Assembly: GCF_963678635.1 (NCBI RefSeq)
Contig: NC_087062.1
Location: forward strand, 18,339,789-18,403,788
DNA: 64,000 nt
Source of the DNA: Symsagittifera roscoffensis
Lineage: Eukaryota > Xenacoelomorpha > Acoela > Convolutidae
Reading direction: 5' to 3'
Shown: one piece after another, positions 22,430 through 34,868 of the stretch
How the letters are laid out: every line of letters begins with the position of its first letter
Numbering within the stretch: the first letter of the stretch is position 1
Notes under the pieces: generated by a model
What the model was told of the DNA's origin: nothing
What the model saw: the letters and a program-made list of their open reading frames with translations, nothing else
The model's database searches: none
Made by a program: the position numbers and the translations under genes

Positions 22430-25152
22430 ATACGAGACGGTAGTTTTGGAGAAACACTTCAAAACCATGACCAAACTATCAAAAGTGATTTTTTAGGCCA
22501 CAACTTTTTTCAAAAAACCAAACTACCTGTTCTTGCCCTTGAAGTTTTAATCTCAGATATGGCGCGGTATTCTTTGAGGAAAAAAATCGAAGAAAATGAG
22601 TCAAACATTTCACATGCTAAAATTTTCGAAGGCCTTAGAAGGTAGAGTAAGCTTGAAAGAGACTATGAAAGTATACAGAAATCAAAAATAACAGGATTTC
22701 AATGGTGCCAATACATTGAAAATCAGTGAAGAAGTTGTCGAGAAAAACTAAAACTTCAGTGAAAAACGAAAAAATTTACCAAAGCGTCTCAAAAACATAA
22801 TTAAAAAATACGGTTTCAGAAAACCTGATTTAGGGAAGATTTTTTTTCCTCGGAACTATGCAATAGAAACTGATCTTGCTTGAGGTAAAAACCGCTTAAT
22901 TGAAAAAAAATTCTCGAAATAAGAATATTATAAATCAGACTTGGAAAACAGACAAATTACAAAACTTTCAATTTTAGTAAAAAAATTTCTACTACCAAAA
23001 TACGATCTAAGCTTTACAAAATAGGCCGATAACAAAGTACCAGATGACATACACTTTATTACTTTATTTGAAAAAAAAGGAAATTGAACCGTTGGAACAA
23101 GGCCGAAAACTCCGAACCCGAAAAAAAAACTTGAGAAAAGTATTTGAAAACAAATTATCCCCGGAAACAGGCCACACCTATTTTTTATCTGAATAAATTT
23201 TTTTTTTGAATTTTCAAGAAATTGAGCATGTCTTGTAATTCAGCTTTCCTACAAAATTGACCATCCTGAGAACCAAGATATTTACGATAAAAAGTCTGAA
23301 TCCTTTTAGACTGAATCCTTAATTCAAGATACGAGACGGTAGTTTTGGAGAAGCACTTCAAAACCATAACCAAACTGTCAAAAGTGATTTTTTTGAGGTC
23401 ACAACTTTTTTCAATAAAACTTAGGAGGTAACGGCTTGTGTAGAAGAGATCCCGACTACCTGTTCTTGCCCTTGAAGTTTTAATCTCAGATATGGCGCGG
23501 TATTCTTTGAGGAAAAAAATCCAAGAAAATGAGTCAAACATTTCACATGCTAAAATTTTCGAAGGCGTTAAAAGGTAGAGTAAGCTTGAAAGAGACTATG
23601 AAAATATACAGAAATAAAAAATAGCAGGATTTCATTGGTGCCAATACATTGAAAATCAGAGAAGAAGTTGTCGAGAAAAACTAAAACTTCAGTGAAAAAC
23701 AAAAAAATTTACCAAAGCATCTAAAAAACATAATTAAAAAATACGGTTGCAGAATACCTGATTTAAGGGAAGAAGATTTTTTTGCCCTCGAAACTATACA
23801 ATAGAAACTGATCTTGAGGTAAAAACCGCTTAATTGGAAAAAAAAATTCTCGAAATAAAAATATTATAAATCAGACTTGGAAAACAGACAAATTACAAAA
23901 TTTTCAATTTTAGTTAAAAATTCTACTACCAATATATAATCTAAGCTTTACAAATTAGGCCGATAACAAAGTACCAGATGGTATACACTATATTTGAAAA
24001 AAAAGGAAATTGAACCGTGGGAACAAGGCCGAAAACTCCGAACTCGAAAAAAAAAATTAATATTTTTTGAGAAAATTATTTGAAAACAAATTATCCCCGG
24101 AAACAGTCCACACCTATTTTTTATCTAAATAAAGAATTTTTTTTTAAATTTCAAGAAATTGAGCATGTCTTGTAATTCAGCTTTCCTACAAAATTGACCA
24201 TCCTGAGAACCAAGATATTTACGATAAAAAGTCTAGGACCGATTGCAATACCCATGCTTATCACAAGGGTAAAACACTATATGAGTTAATCAACCACACT
24301 TGAGATTACAATGAAAACTGCTTACAGTTCGAGAAGATCGTGGTGTGGTATCTAAGCCGATAAAACACAAGCCAGCAAACTAGAATCCGAAAATTCAATT
24401 TTCTTCCCGGAAAAAATTCAATATCAGGCATTTAAACAACAAGGTCCGGTCGCGACTCAAAACCCAGACCATAAGTTGCCAATACAACCGCATTACCTCA
24501 AGTCCAAGTGAGATGGGGATTAGAACACTCGAAGACTCGATAAAAAAATTGTTCGCATCAATTTAAATTTTTCCGCTAACTTTCTTAATCAATTTTTCTG
24601 AAGCCTGTTTTTTAGCAGTTTTTTTCGCCAATTTTGGGTACTTATCAAATTGATTGCCAAATCCTTGAAAAATTTATTTGAAAAAAGTCGAAGTAAGTTT
24701 TTCGGGAATATCCATTCACAACAATTTGTCGTAAAAACTCAGATAGTTTGCTTTTTTGCATCACTGTGATATTTGAAATTAATTGACTTACGTGTATTTG
24801 GGCGTAAAATCGAATCCCGCTCGATCGATTTAACTTTTTGTCAATTGAAATTGTTCAAATTAAATTAAAATTTTTCATTTAAATTGAGTGGGCTCATAAT
24901 TTTCCATTTAAATTAAATTTAAATGAAAGTTTAATTTTTTGAAATAGACATCACTTATCCAAGATGTAAAACCAAAAGTATCATCGAATTTTCGCTATTC
25001 AATGCAGCTCTTTTATTTGATCCGATTGACATAATATACTTTTATACGTAAATTAAGCTTGATCAAACTAAACTTTTCTTTCGTATTTCGCAAAAAAAAA
25101 CACTGCTTTGCGGATCTGTCTATGAAGTTTCGCAAAAAAGTCGATAACTCAC

Positions 25153-25304
25153 AGTCGTTGCAAACTTGGAGAAGCTCAAGAAAGGATTTTTTGGCACAGA
25201 TGCTACATGTTCCAGCGCACTTATGAAAGGAGACGATTTCTTGGGTTTTTCTACTGCTTCGCCGGAGTCCAACTCTTTAGGGCGAATCAATTCAGCCAGT
25301 CTAT
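25153..25304 (-). CDS. MAPKAP1: SIN1 exon 3 (copy right of the gap)
   Basis: Acceptor ttacgtattag, donor gtgagt, phase 1 to phase 0, 50 full codons. It ends in KNPFLSFSKFATT, which matches the conserved N-P-F-x-x-[YF]-[SA]-K-F motif that opens the SIN1 CRIM region. It is separated from exon 2 by a 214-bp intron. Identical to 16,627-16,778. Exon 3 ends in phase 0 while exon 2 begins in phase 2, so the order exon 3 then exon 2 across the duplication could not be spliced in frame. Confidence 0.75.
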
Positions 25305-25518
25305 CTAATACGTAACAGAACTAAACTCATAAATGTATTTCTTTGAGCTAATGCCGTTAGTAAAAGAGGTAATGCTTCGTTTTAAGTTTCTCTGTATCAC
25401 TAATGTAAAATTAAGTAATCATAAGCCCGGTAGCAAAAATCGATAACGCAACAAACTTATTATTTCACTTTTCATTGTTGTTCCTGAATTAAAAAGATAC
25501 TTGGAACCATAGTCTAAC

Positions 25519-25829
25519 CTTGGTCGCATATAATATCACCATCTGCCCATGTAATGATTTTGTTCTTCTCAACTCGCGCCTCCGCTTTTCTCAGCGCATC
25601 TCCTGATGCACTGCGATCAGGTCTGGATGGCTCATTCGGGTACAAGGAACCTCTTTTTTGTTTCGCGTCGATAGCACTTTGTCTCCTCCCGGGCACAACA
25701 GGTGAGACAGACGTGATTGTTGGTCTGTTCACGCTCCCACTTAGAAGCGTTGAAGAAGTTGTCTGACTGGGAATGTAATCCTCTAGGATGTTCAACCCCA
25801 TCTGTTTTTCCCGAGCTGTGCGTCTTGTT
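25519..25829 (-). CDS. MAPKAP1: SIN1 exon 2 (copy right of the gap)
   Basis: Acceptor tttaaag precedes a one-base phase-2 start and the donor is gttaga in phase 1. It encodes about 103 residues: a basic start, a Ser/Thr/Pro-rich linker, and near the end RKAEARVEKNKIITWADGD, which resembles the SIN1 segment with a basic helix followed by K-x-I-x-W. Identical to 16,993-17,303, because both lie in the 8,326-bp segment repeated across the N gap. Only one of the two copies is likely to exist in the genome. Confidence 0.75.
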
Positions 25830-25950
25830 CTTTAAATACCCAAATTAAAAAGTTTCATATTGGTCACATATTGGTTTAAGAAAGCATTAACGAGCTGATA
25901 TTAATGATTACTGAACAATCTCGAGATTAATTTAGTTTGATGATAGAGAT

Positions 25951-26383
25951 CAGGGGCGGATAAAAGATTTTTTCGTGGGTGGTTCGGATTTTCAAAAATT
26001 GTGTCGACCTTATTTAGGTCGACCAAATTGATTTTTTGAGCTCCCCCAAATCACTATAAAGATCCTATTTTGATCAAAATTTCTTGGCCGCAGCCGAATT
26101 TTCATTGCAATTCGAATTTTTATTGCACTGCAAATTTTTATTCCTTACTTTTATTAAAATTTTGAAGTCGTTTTATTGCACTTAAAAATTTAGACCAAAT
26201 ATTGCACTTTTTCGCCGCTCTCTCCCACTCGAAAGTGTTATATTTTGAAGCAAAAGGGCCAAAGAAAAACTGAAAGGACGGTCACCTAAAAATGGATGTC
26301 TTAAAGTAGTACCAAAGGGAGACTCTTTGGGTCGGCAGTGAGGTCGCAAAAGGGGACCCCCACCCTTCCTAAATCCAGCCCTG
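25951..26383 (+). mobile_element. Diverged hAT-type MITE (copy in repeated segment)
   Basis: Identical to 17,425-17,857, part of the segment repeated across the gap. Confidence 0.7.
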
Positions 26384-27900
26384 TACTAAAGATTTGACAC
26401 AACCTCCCGACTCCAGAAAAAAATCTACTTACCTTATTTCAGGTGAAATACAAACAACTTTTGCTTCATCACTTTCAGCTTTTATTGCTTTTGCCCGGAT
26501 AATTTAAATCAGAGCTTTAAACGAAAAAGTTGACAAATCGACAGGACGGAGCATCAGTTGAAATACATCAAAAAAAATTTCGGTCAAGTTAGCAGACAAA
26601 AAAAGGGGCGGAAGCCACTAAGTCAATAAATTTGATTAGCAAGAAAATCGACCGATACTTTTTCAACATAAATCAATTTTATTTCCAGGAAAACGTCACG
26701 GAAGAAAATTGTTAGCTTAAAATTTGTGTATCGCCAATTCATACTATTTCTATTTAATTCGGTTCCGATCAGATTTAAGTCTCGTGAGCAACTTTTAGAG
26801 CAAAAACAAATCAATTTGACAATAGAAAAAACCAGTTGAGCCAAAAAATTCTGCTCCTCAAAATCAAACACACTTTGCCACAATTATTCATGAAATTATT
26901 ACAACTATGCATACAGCCAATAGACCGTTGAAAAATGTCAATGAACTCAAAGACACAAACTTTCAACTTAAAATAAACGTCAATCACTCTTTTTCATGCC
27001 ATCTGCACTTTTATTATTAATAGCGTAATGAGCCTCACATTTAGCAAATGAATTTGAGTTGAGCATGCAAAAATTTTACGTCAAAATTCCAGCCACTTAA
27101 AATCAAACTTAAGCTTGAGCAGCTTTTCGTTTGAAAAACTATCAACACGCCCTATATATAAATCTTCACTACGTTCATTGGCATTTAAAAGAACTTAATT
27201 GATCTCCGTTCCCAATTTCGATAACCTGAAAGAAAAAACTAAACAGTAGAATAGCATATTCCGTAATTAAATTCGAAGCGCAATGGCAATTAGAAAAATA
27301 GTGAACCTGAAAACATATTTTTTGGCGCTATTTTCCAAATTTTGTTCTTTTAAGGACGTGGTGACAGAAGAGCAAGTATAAATTTTTTTGCTCCGATCAC
27401 TAATAGTCGAGGGTGTCTTTGACCTTGTTTTATATTTTGAAGTTTTTTCCACGCAAAATCAGGTACCACCGAAATTGTTTGGAATGGGTCGAGACTTACA
27501 TCATATCTTGCAAAACAATTTTTTGTCAAAACAAATTATAGAAATTGCAAAAAAGAAACATTGAAAAAATCTTGAACTCAACTACCTGAAACCTACAAAT
27601 TTTCAAATAGCAATCGGAATGTAAAAAGATCTGAACCTTCAAAAGTCCCTTCTGCTGGAATGAAGTCGATAATATAAGCAGACAATAGATAGTCCAAAAT
27701 AGCCAAACATTTCAGTTTGCTGGAAGGTCCGACCTGACTCAAACTCCAGATAGTTTTTTAGACTAAATTACAAAAGGGGCCCTTCCGTTTATTTACGGTA
27801 AGTGCACAAGCTGGATAGGGGCATAACAGCGATATAAAAATGCATAAATATCAGCCATGAAGTCATACATCAGCATTAAATGCATCGTCTTAATGTTAAT

Positions 27901-28426
27901 TTATCTTAGCCGTCCTTCCTCTACAATAGCGCTTATGGAGTTGTCGATAAATTGAACTTTGAGTAGCGATCTGCACCCCCTTATACAAAGTATAGAGCTC
28001 CTCAGGAGCGCGAAGCTCATTTTAGTTCTTATGTAGTTTATAGATTCTGGATAGCTTTCTTGTCTTTTTTCACTTAGTTTTTCGGCTAATCGCTGCATCG
28101 TCCGCGTGGCTGTTGGAGCAGCGCCACCGGTGCATCCAAAAACTAGCGGGCAGAAGCTACTCTGCTCTACGTTTAAAAATCTTTGCTGATATTTGGAGTT
28201 CTTCAGCGTTTCGTGGTATTTGTATGCGTCCTTATGCAGTTTTCGCATGTTTTGGCATGGGGGTTGAAAACTTTCACATCAAAGAAAGCGCGGCTGAATC
28301 GTGAACCCCAGATTCCGTTTGCCTTAATGTCAAGTCGTGCCTCATCTTTTTGCACAACTCCAGACAGTTCTGCAAAAAGTCTATTACCCGGTTGCAACAC
28401 CCTTGATTATCTCATGGGTCAAATTG
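27901..28426 (-). pseudogene. LINE C-terminal ORF2 fragment (copy in repeated segment)
   Basis: Identical to 19,375-19,900, part of the 8,326-bp segment repeated across the gap. Confidence 0.75.
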
Positions 28427-31400
28427 TCCCACAACTATTTGTCAAGTCAGGTGTCAAGTCAATGCATTAACCCGAACTCTCTACAAATTGCGCTCTGATC
28501 TGTCTCAAAATTCGAATGAAGAAAACAAGACTGCTCGTAGCAGGGCGAAGCCCTGTATATTATGACTGAGTTTTGATTTCTATTGAATATTTTAAATATA
28601 ATAATTGATAAAACAAGAGGTGAAAAAAAATTAAGAAAAATATTTCGTCATTTTTTTTTGAAAATCATCCACCACACGCTGCGTAAAGTACAAAGTGATA
28701 AATTTAGGATTTGGCAAAGTATTAAATAGACCAAAGAGCATGCATCTATTAAGAACTATTTCTACATAGAGGCGAAGCTTCGCTTTGCAAACACTAGCGT
28801 TAACACGACATAAAGCAGCTCAAAAGTGCAATAAGCCTCGAATTAGTTAAAATTCGGCTACGTCTCGGAATCGATCTCCGAGCAACAGTAAGGCGCTACA
28901 GTAAATATATGACAAAATTGGAACTCAGAACCGCTCTAAGTGATATAACTTCAGCAGCAAAACTCATCGAAGCAAAACTCTTCGGCAGCAAAAACAGCAT
29001 CGCAAGGTCAACTGAAAAATGCGAAAAATCACGGTTCATTTTTCTCCGTGAAAACAATATACAGTAATTCCTGAATGTAGTCGGCAAACGGCCCTTCACC
29101 ATTACCAATATAATTAGGAAAAACAACGACTACCGATTATTTTGTATTGAAAAAGAAATTTTATCACTACGTATTTCGGCATTGAGAATAGCATTGAAAC
29201 AGAACATGACCTTTTTTGGTCAGGTTTCAGCGAAATAGCCTCTTGAATACTCAAAAAACCGCCCACAAAAAGATCAAGCATAAAACCCGATAGATCAAAC
29301 GCCCCGTAATATCATATCATTCACATCCTTTTCACAGCTCAAACATCGCAAAAATGACCTAAACTTTTATATTCTACAAATTTCCGGTTATTACTACCTG
29401 TTGATTAAAACTAGGAGTCATGAAATCAACTTACGTCTGATGCTCAGGTTTTATTTACAAATTCCTGCGATTATGAGATCACAAACCCCTCTATCAATGC
29501 TTGTAAGCAAAACCATCTTACTTTGTCTTTAATTAAGACCACTACAAGATGGATTGATAAAGATCGTCTAGTGGTCATTATAGTTTTAAATTGTTAATTG
29601 ACTTAAATTATTTAGGGATTACCTAAATTTGTATACCTGCAAAACAAAGCCGACAGAAAAAAATGGCGAATTCAAAGAAGACGAAGAAGTGTGGATAACA
29701 CCGATATTTTTAAGCACCGGTGATTCTTAAAAAATGTTTACATTTTAAAAAATTTTTGAAGAAAATGGATAACACAGATATTTACAGGCACTTTTTCGCT
29801 CCATTTGCACTTTGTAATTGAAGTGGGTAATTCGCAATGGCAAACGATATTGAATTGAACTTGAAAATAGTTAATGCCAAATTAATGGCAATATCGGTAG
29901 CCTTCAGTAAATTAATCGGTTGAAACTATAGCTTTTTAGGTAACTTAGCTTTTTGGACACGGTTTTTACACGGTGATAAAGTTGGACACGGCGATAAAGT
30001 GCAATCCGACATCGAAATGAGCATTTTAAGGTAAATTAACTTCGTCTAAAATCGTTGAAAAAAAATATTGCCAGAAGTAACAATCAATCAATCTAACCAC
30101 GGAAAATCAAATTTCACAAATTTTCAAAAAAACGAACTTTCAACATAATTTGTTTCCATTCGCTTATTCAAAATTAATATATTGGTTAAACCTAGGATAA
30201 TTACAACCAAGTTAGACAGAGAGGCTAAGCGGAACTTCGCATCACTTGCGATACATAAAAAACATAAGAAAAAATGAAAAAACTCGAAAAAACTAGGTCT
30301 ACTAAAATTTAAATGTTCGTATGTCTCGATAAAAACTCATTGTGGGCAATCATGCCAGACATTTGAATATCAACCAAAGAGACAAAGCTGAGCTTCTCGC
30401 CTATTGCGATACTACCCAATCAAAAATTTCGCTTATCTCGATAAAAGATAACTAGGGGCCCAGCTTAAGCTTGTGTTTGATTATTTTTGTATGTAATATA
30501 CTGATGCGGGATGAAATGGGTAAAATCAAAAATTAGATCTTGTCCAAAACCTTAGTTGTTTCTCTTGCTAAATTAAGTGAGAAGAGTTCAAAAGTTTTCA
30601 TATATTGGAATTTTCCAAAAACATAACATTTATCGTACAAAAAATTAAGGATTCGCCGCTTCCGCAGAAAAAAAGGTTTTAAGAAATTTTTAATAACGGC
30701 AAAAAGTTCAAAACTTGTTTTTCAGAAATCTGTAAACTTTTTTTCTACATAAAACAGATAGTAGTAGCTAGTAGAAGCAAAAAAAAATTAGGCTTAGAGG
30801 TGTACGCAAAGGAGCTTCCCAAAAAATTTTCTCTGGATTGAAATAAAAATCTCAGATGGTGGAGAAAAGTTTTCTAGAAAATTCGAAGTTCACAAAACGG
30901 TCAAAAAATCAAAATATTGACTTTTCTAAGGGCGATGTTTTTTGTTTAAAAAATTGTGAGTGGCCGCTAATGCCGGGACGCTTCGCACTACCCGTTATCT
31001 CTATTGAAACCAAAATCTCAGATTTTGGAGCGTAGTTTTAGAGAAAACGAAAAAAAAATCAAAATTATGGGTGAAATATTCCCTCCACAGAGGTTTTCGA
31101 AGTTGCGAAGGCTGTAGACAGGGGGATGAAGTAAAAAGAGACAAGATGAGTATGCAGGTACACAGGGAAATATTCGATCTTTACACTATTATCCCTTTTT
31201 GAAAATCAGAAAAGTTTTTAAGAAATCATTTTTTTTTCAAGTCAGAAAGAAACCAATCCCTTACATTTCTATTAACCAGGAATTCTCGGTAAACATGCCT
31301 AGCAAGACATTAGAATTTTAAATCAGCAACGGAAGAAAAACCTATGAAGCGGAAACCAAGGCGACTATCATGGAACAGACACAATTTTAGCCAAAAAACA

Positions 31401-31604
31401 TTGATTTTGAAAAAAAAAAACATTCACAAATTGAAGTCCCCTAGAAACTACAATGAACATCACTTGCAACAACCATGATACTTGCTTACAGCACAAAAAA
31501 TCCAAGATGTGGCGATTAAGGCAACGAAGTTTGAGCAGATAAACAAAAGCCCGACAAATTTTTACCAGAAAAAAAATCAATTGCATTCAAAATGAAAAAA
31601 AAAA

Positions 31605-31675
31605 ACAGGCGCGGCCGGGATTCGCACACCAGACTATAGGAAGCAATGGCGACCGCGTTATCGCCAGGCCAAGTG
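31605..31675 (-). mobile_element. tRNA-derived SINE head
   Basis: Minus strand: TTGGCCTGGCGATAACGCGG (A-box-like) and a B-box-like TGCGAATCCCGG. Preceded on the plus strand by the poly-A and gccgacaaa-type body shared with 42.7 kb. Confidence 0.6.
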
Positions 31676-32639
31676 CGAAGGAATCTGAAAGTCGTTAAAA
31701 TTCAATAGCAGAGCAAGTTGAAAAATTGTAGGAAAAGTTGTTACGGGGTAGTTCCCGATTACAAGAAACTTGGTCTCGCAAGTGTAATTAGAAATGGATG
31801 TGCACTTGCACTTGCAACCACAATAAAACTTGCTTACCGTACAAAAAAAATCCGTGATGGAGTAACTAAGCCGACATATTCGACAAAACTTGAGCGGACG
31901 CCAGTTGAGCCGAAAAAAAACTTTTATAAAAAAAATTGTACAAGTTTTCAAGTCCTCCTGAAACCACAATGAACACTTGCACTTGCAAATACAATGAATT
32001 TTGCTAACAGCACAAGCTAAATCAGCGATGTGGCAATTAAGCCGACAAAACTTGAGCAGATAAACGAAAGTCTGATTATACAATTTAACCGGAAAAAAAA
32101 TCAATTGCATATATACTGAAAAAAAAAAACAATTCCCGACGGGGCTCGAACAAAGAAGTCAGTTTTTTCTAAAATTAATCTGGAAAAAACAACATTTACA
32201 AAAAATTATACCTTTGTCTCGAAAGATGTTCATACAGAGCCTTAACAAGCATTCAGAATCAATGAGCGAGCGGAATCTGAAGTGACAAAATGTGGGTCGA
32301 CTCTCGTTATGCCGAAAATAAATCTCCTGTCAAAAACAAATTCAAGCTATCAAATTTCTCCTGAAACACGCAAAAAATTTTGAAAATCCCTCTGGAAATT
32401 GCACAATATTTAAAGGAACAAAAGTAATAAATATCTCAAAATCAGAGTCGGTAAATTTATGAACTAAAAAGCAACTTTCCACACAGAGACGAAATAGAGC
32501 TACACACCACTTGCATTTCAAAAAGGAATGGCTATGATTGAAATCAAATTTTAAAAAATCCTTTTTGTCAAAAAAAATACAAAAAAAGTCCAAAATATCC
32601 GGAACAAAATTACCTGAACCATTCAAAAATTTACAAAGA

Positions 32640-33000
32640 GCTTTACGAAGGCTAACGAGAAGTCGAACTTTCAAAAAACTCCTTTCTGCGGGAACTAGGT
32701 CAGCAAAAGTGAGCAAGCACAAAAATCTGAAGGAGAGGAAAATTTTGAATTTGCAAAGAAACAGGTCCCAACTGGATTCGAAGTCCTGGGCTCTGTCATC
32801 TCAAGCATCGGTGTTGTTGTATTTTGGAAGAAAGCTTTCAAAAATCGGTCAGCGGGAATCAAGCCAACAAAAATGGCAGACGGACGAAAAAGCTTAAAAG
32901 TTTGCAAAAAACAGGTCCCGGTCGAATTCAAACCACAGGCCTTTGCCGTCTCAAGCCGTTGTTGTACCTCTCCACATGCGCCGGATGGTTGACTGAATTT
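32640..33000 (-). mobile_element. Two SINE-like units in tandem
   Basis: Two related units of about 170 bp. Each carries gcaaa(g/a)aaacaggtccc and then a B-box-like ggattcgaag or gaattcaaacc and ctgtcatctcaagc or ttgccgtctcaagc before gttgttgta. Open frames over this region are not supported as genes. Confidence 0.5.
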
Positions 33001-33385
33001 CAAGTTATAATCAGAAAACATACAAGAGAAAGCAAACTGAAAATAAATTTAAAAATCAAACAAAGAATTGCTTAAAAATTTTTTCTTTTCAAACTGAAAG
33101 TTCTAACGTGTATAAAAAGCGTGTTTGAAAAAGACTTTCATCGTGTTACCTTCTTCAAATTGAATTAAATAATTAGTTGAATTGAATTTTTTATTTTAAA
33201 AAAACACCCGGCAATAAGCCGACAGAAACTGGGCCAAAATCAATTCAGCCTCCAAATATTTTTTTTTTCACAGAAGATCCAGTAAAGCATTAACTTAAGT
33301 CAAAATAACTCGGTGTTAAACATGCAAAGTGCTGCAAAAAGAGATCTTGAAATTGGAGATCATCCTGTGAACAAAGCTCTTGACG

Positions 33386-33430
33386 GAAAAAAGTCTAGTA
33401 CCCAATTGCAATACCCTTGCCCTTCGCAAG
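33386..33430 (+). repeat. Dispersed ~40-bp repeat with two small hairpins
   Basis: Consensus aaagtctagtacccgattg followed by caatacccttgcttatcgca. It can fold as cggg...cccg with its usual upstream acgggaaa, and as cttgc-ttat-gcaag. Copies: 1,319-1,362, 7,768-7,809, 13,655-13,692, 15,704-15,747, 19,853-19,893, 42,888-42,930 and 44,548-44,592, plus looser ones at 8,593, 9,488, 31,741, 38,970 and 45,520. Often lies 3' of a SINE head. Confidence 0.65.
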
Positions 33431-33644
33431 ATTAATTATAGTATAAACTGTTTGATCGAAAAAATAAAACCCAAGATTTGGAAAGATGCTGCTTAGAAAG
33501 CATACCAGATAATAAAAAATGCATTCATTAGGAAACAAAACGGAAAATCAGCCGACAGAAATTAGGATGAATCCCACAAAGCCAATAAAAACCTGTTGCT
33601 TTTCAGATTCTTTCAATAATGATATTTGATTATTTTAATTAACT

Positions 33645-34230
33645 TCTACACAGAGGCGACGCTACGCTTCGCAAACACTTGCGAGAACATGACCAAAAAG
33701 CAGCTCTAGAAAGTGCAAAAGGAAAAAAATAAAAATAGGCCTCGAATTAGCAAAAACTCGGCCAGGTCTATGATTCGATCAGCGACCTACTGCAATCAAG
33801 AGATTTTGAGTCTCACGCACTATTCCCTCAGCCACGCAAGCTTAACAATATACTAATAAATTGCCAATGCAATTCAGCGAAAGTGGGACGAAATACAAAT
33901 AGACTCAATTTTGCAAGTAATAATTTGGAATAGAACAAATTGAAGGAATCCACACTTTGCATGAAACAAATCGCAAAGCATTAAACTGCATTATGTATTA
34001 ATTTTACATTTCAAAATATTGCTAGATATTGAGTTTGAAAAATTCTGAAATCGAGTTTTTATTATTGTGATGTTCGGAACAAATCGCTTTTTACGGCTCA
34101 TTCGATGAATTTAAATTGCATCAGGCATCAGCTGTGTTAATTTAATGCTATTAGAATGTCAGAGCACATGGTATCAAAAAGCTGTAAAGGTGCCCCAAAA
34201 GTGGCACCAATATTTTCGACTTAGGTTGGA
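33645..34230 (+). mobile_element. Non-autonomous dispersed element, ~0.55 kb
   Basis: Starts acacagaggcgacgctacgc and shares several blocks in order with 44,850-45,410: a tRNA-like part, aaatacaaatagacacaa-type and gcaagtaat-ttggaat segments, and a right end with gcacatgctatcagaaag and gtgcccca. A shorter relative is at 20,237-20,385 (28,763-28,911). Contains no gene. Confidence 0.65.
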
Positions 34231-34692
34231 AAAACGAAGGTTCGTACCAATACACTAGCTTCGCAAGTGTAAAATGAACTAAGAGGTGGTTTTATTTGAA
34301 CTTTCATGAAATTGAGCGTGTCAGCCTTCGCGTGATAGCGACTGCATTATCTGTACGAATTGCTTTCACGTACTCAAAACGGATCTGAGAACTTAAAAGA
34401 AAAGTTGTTTCAGGAAAAAAGTGTTAATTCCTTATTACAAGTCTCTTGCTCGCGCATGTGAAATAAACCTGCACTAACTGCTCCCCTTACAAGAAAATGA
34501 GCATATGATCTTAGGGCTTGCTAGTCAAGCTAACATCTTTGGCGTGCAAACAATACTATGATTTGCAAAATTGATCTATCGATTTATCCCAAGGTTATTG
34601 AGAAAAAACGAACAAAGACTCCTACTTCGACAACTGCCTCGTACATGTTGTGCAGTTTACTTCGACCAAAACTAGATTATTTTTTTCCCTAC

Positions 34693-34868
34693 CGTTTAGC
34701 TCTGGGATTCTCCAGTCCTCCGTTAGTTGACCTTCTCTCCAACTCCTCCTCTTCATCCTCTTCGTCTGCAACGGGCACGTCAAAGATATAACTGGCGTAC
34801 TCATCGCACGAGACAACTGCATGATGCAGATATTCAGTGATAAACTTTACGTCATCATAGCAAGCCAT
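34693..34868 (-). CDS. MAPKAP1: SIN1/MAPKAP1 (TORC2 subunit), exon 1 with start codon
   Basis: First coding exon of a stress-activated MAP kinase interacting protein 1 (SIN1) gene. SIN1 is a scaffold of TOR complex 2 that presents substrates such as AKT to the kinase through its CRIM domain. The exon starts at ATG 34866-34868 and reads MACYDDVKFITEYLHHAVVS, like the conserved SIN1 N-terminus (M-A-x-x-D, an IxxxxH helix, then a V-x-S-D/C-D segment), followed by an acidic DEEDEEEE stretch. It ends at a GT donor (gtaggg) in phase 2, matching the one-base start of exon 2, and the joined sequence gives the basic RAKR/TRRTAR stretch found at this position in the family. The bases tattag lie 5 nt before the ATG and could be a splice acceptor. 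Seven further exons follow on the minus strand, all in compatible phase. The assignment rests on motif order; similarity to vertebrate SIN1 is modest. Confidence 0.8.

Larger units (their letters stand above)
22430..30755 (+). repeat. 8,326-bp segment, copy 2 (right of gap)
   Basis: Identical in all parts I checked to 13,904-22,229. It starts at the first base after the gap, and copy 1 stops at the last base before it. That geometry is expected for two overlapping contigs placed end to end. Features here duplicate those of copy 1. Confidence 0.95.
30756..34692. other. SIN1 intron 1, unique part
   Basis: Contains SINE-like repeats, the 0.55-kb element and hairpin repeats. The 150-codon minus-strand frame at 31,658-32,110 lies across two SINE copies and is rejected as a gene. 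Confidence 0.65.

Noticed and set aside
22182-22474. Two minus-strand ORFs running through the N gap
   Set aside because: Most of their length is unknown bases, so they are artefacts of the gap.
31658-32110. 150-codon minus-strand ORF
   Set aside because: It spans two SINE-like repeats and contains internally similar halves from repeat copies. No domain.
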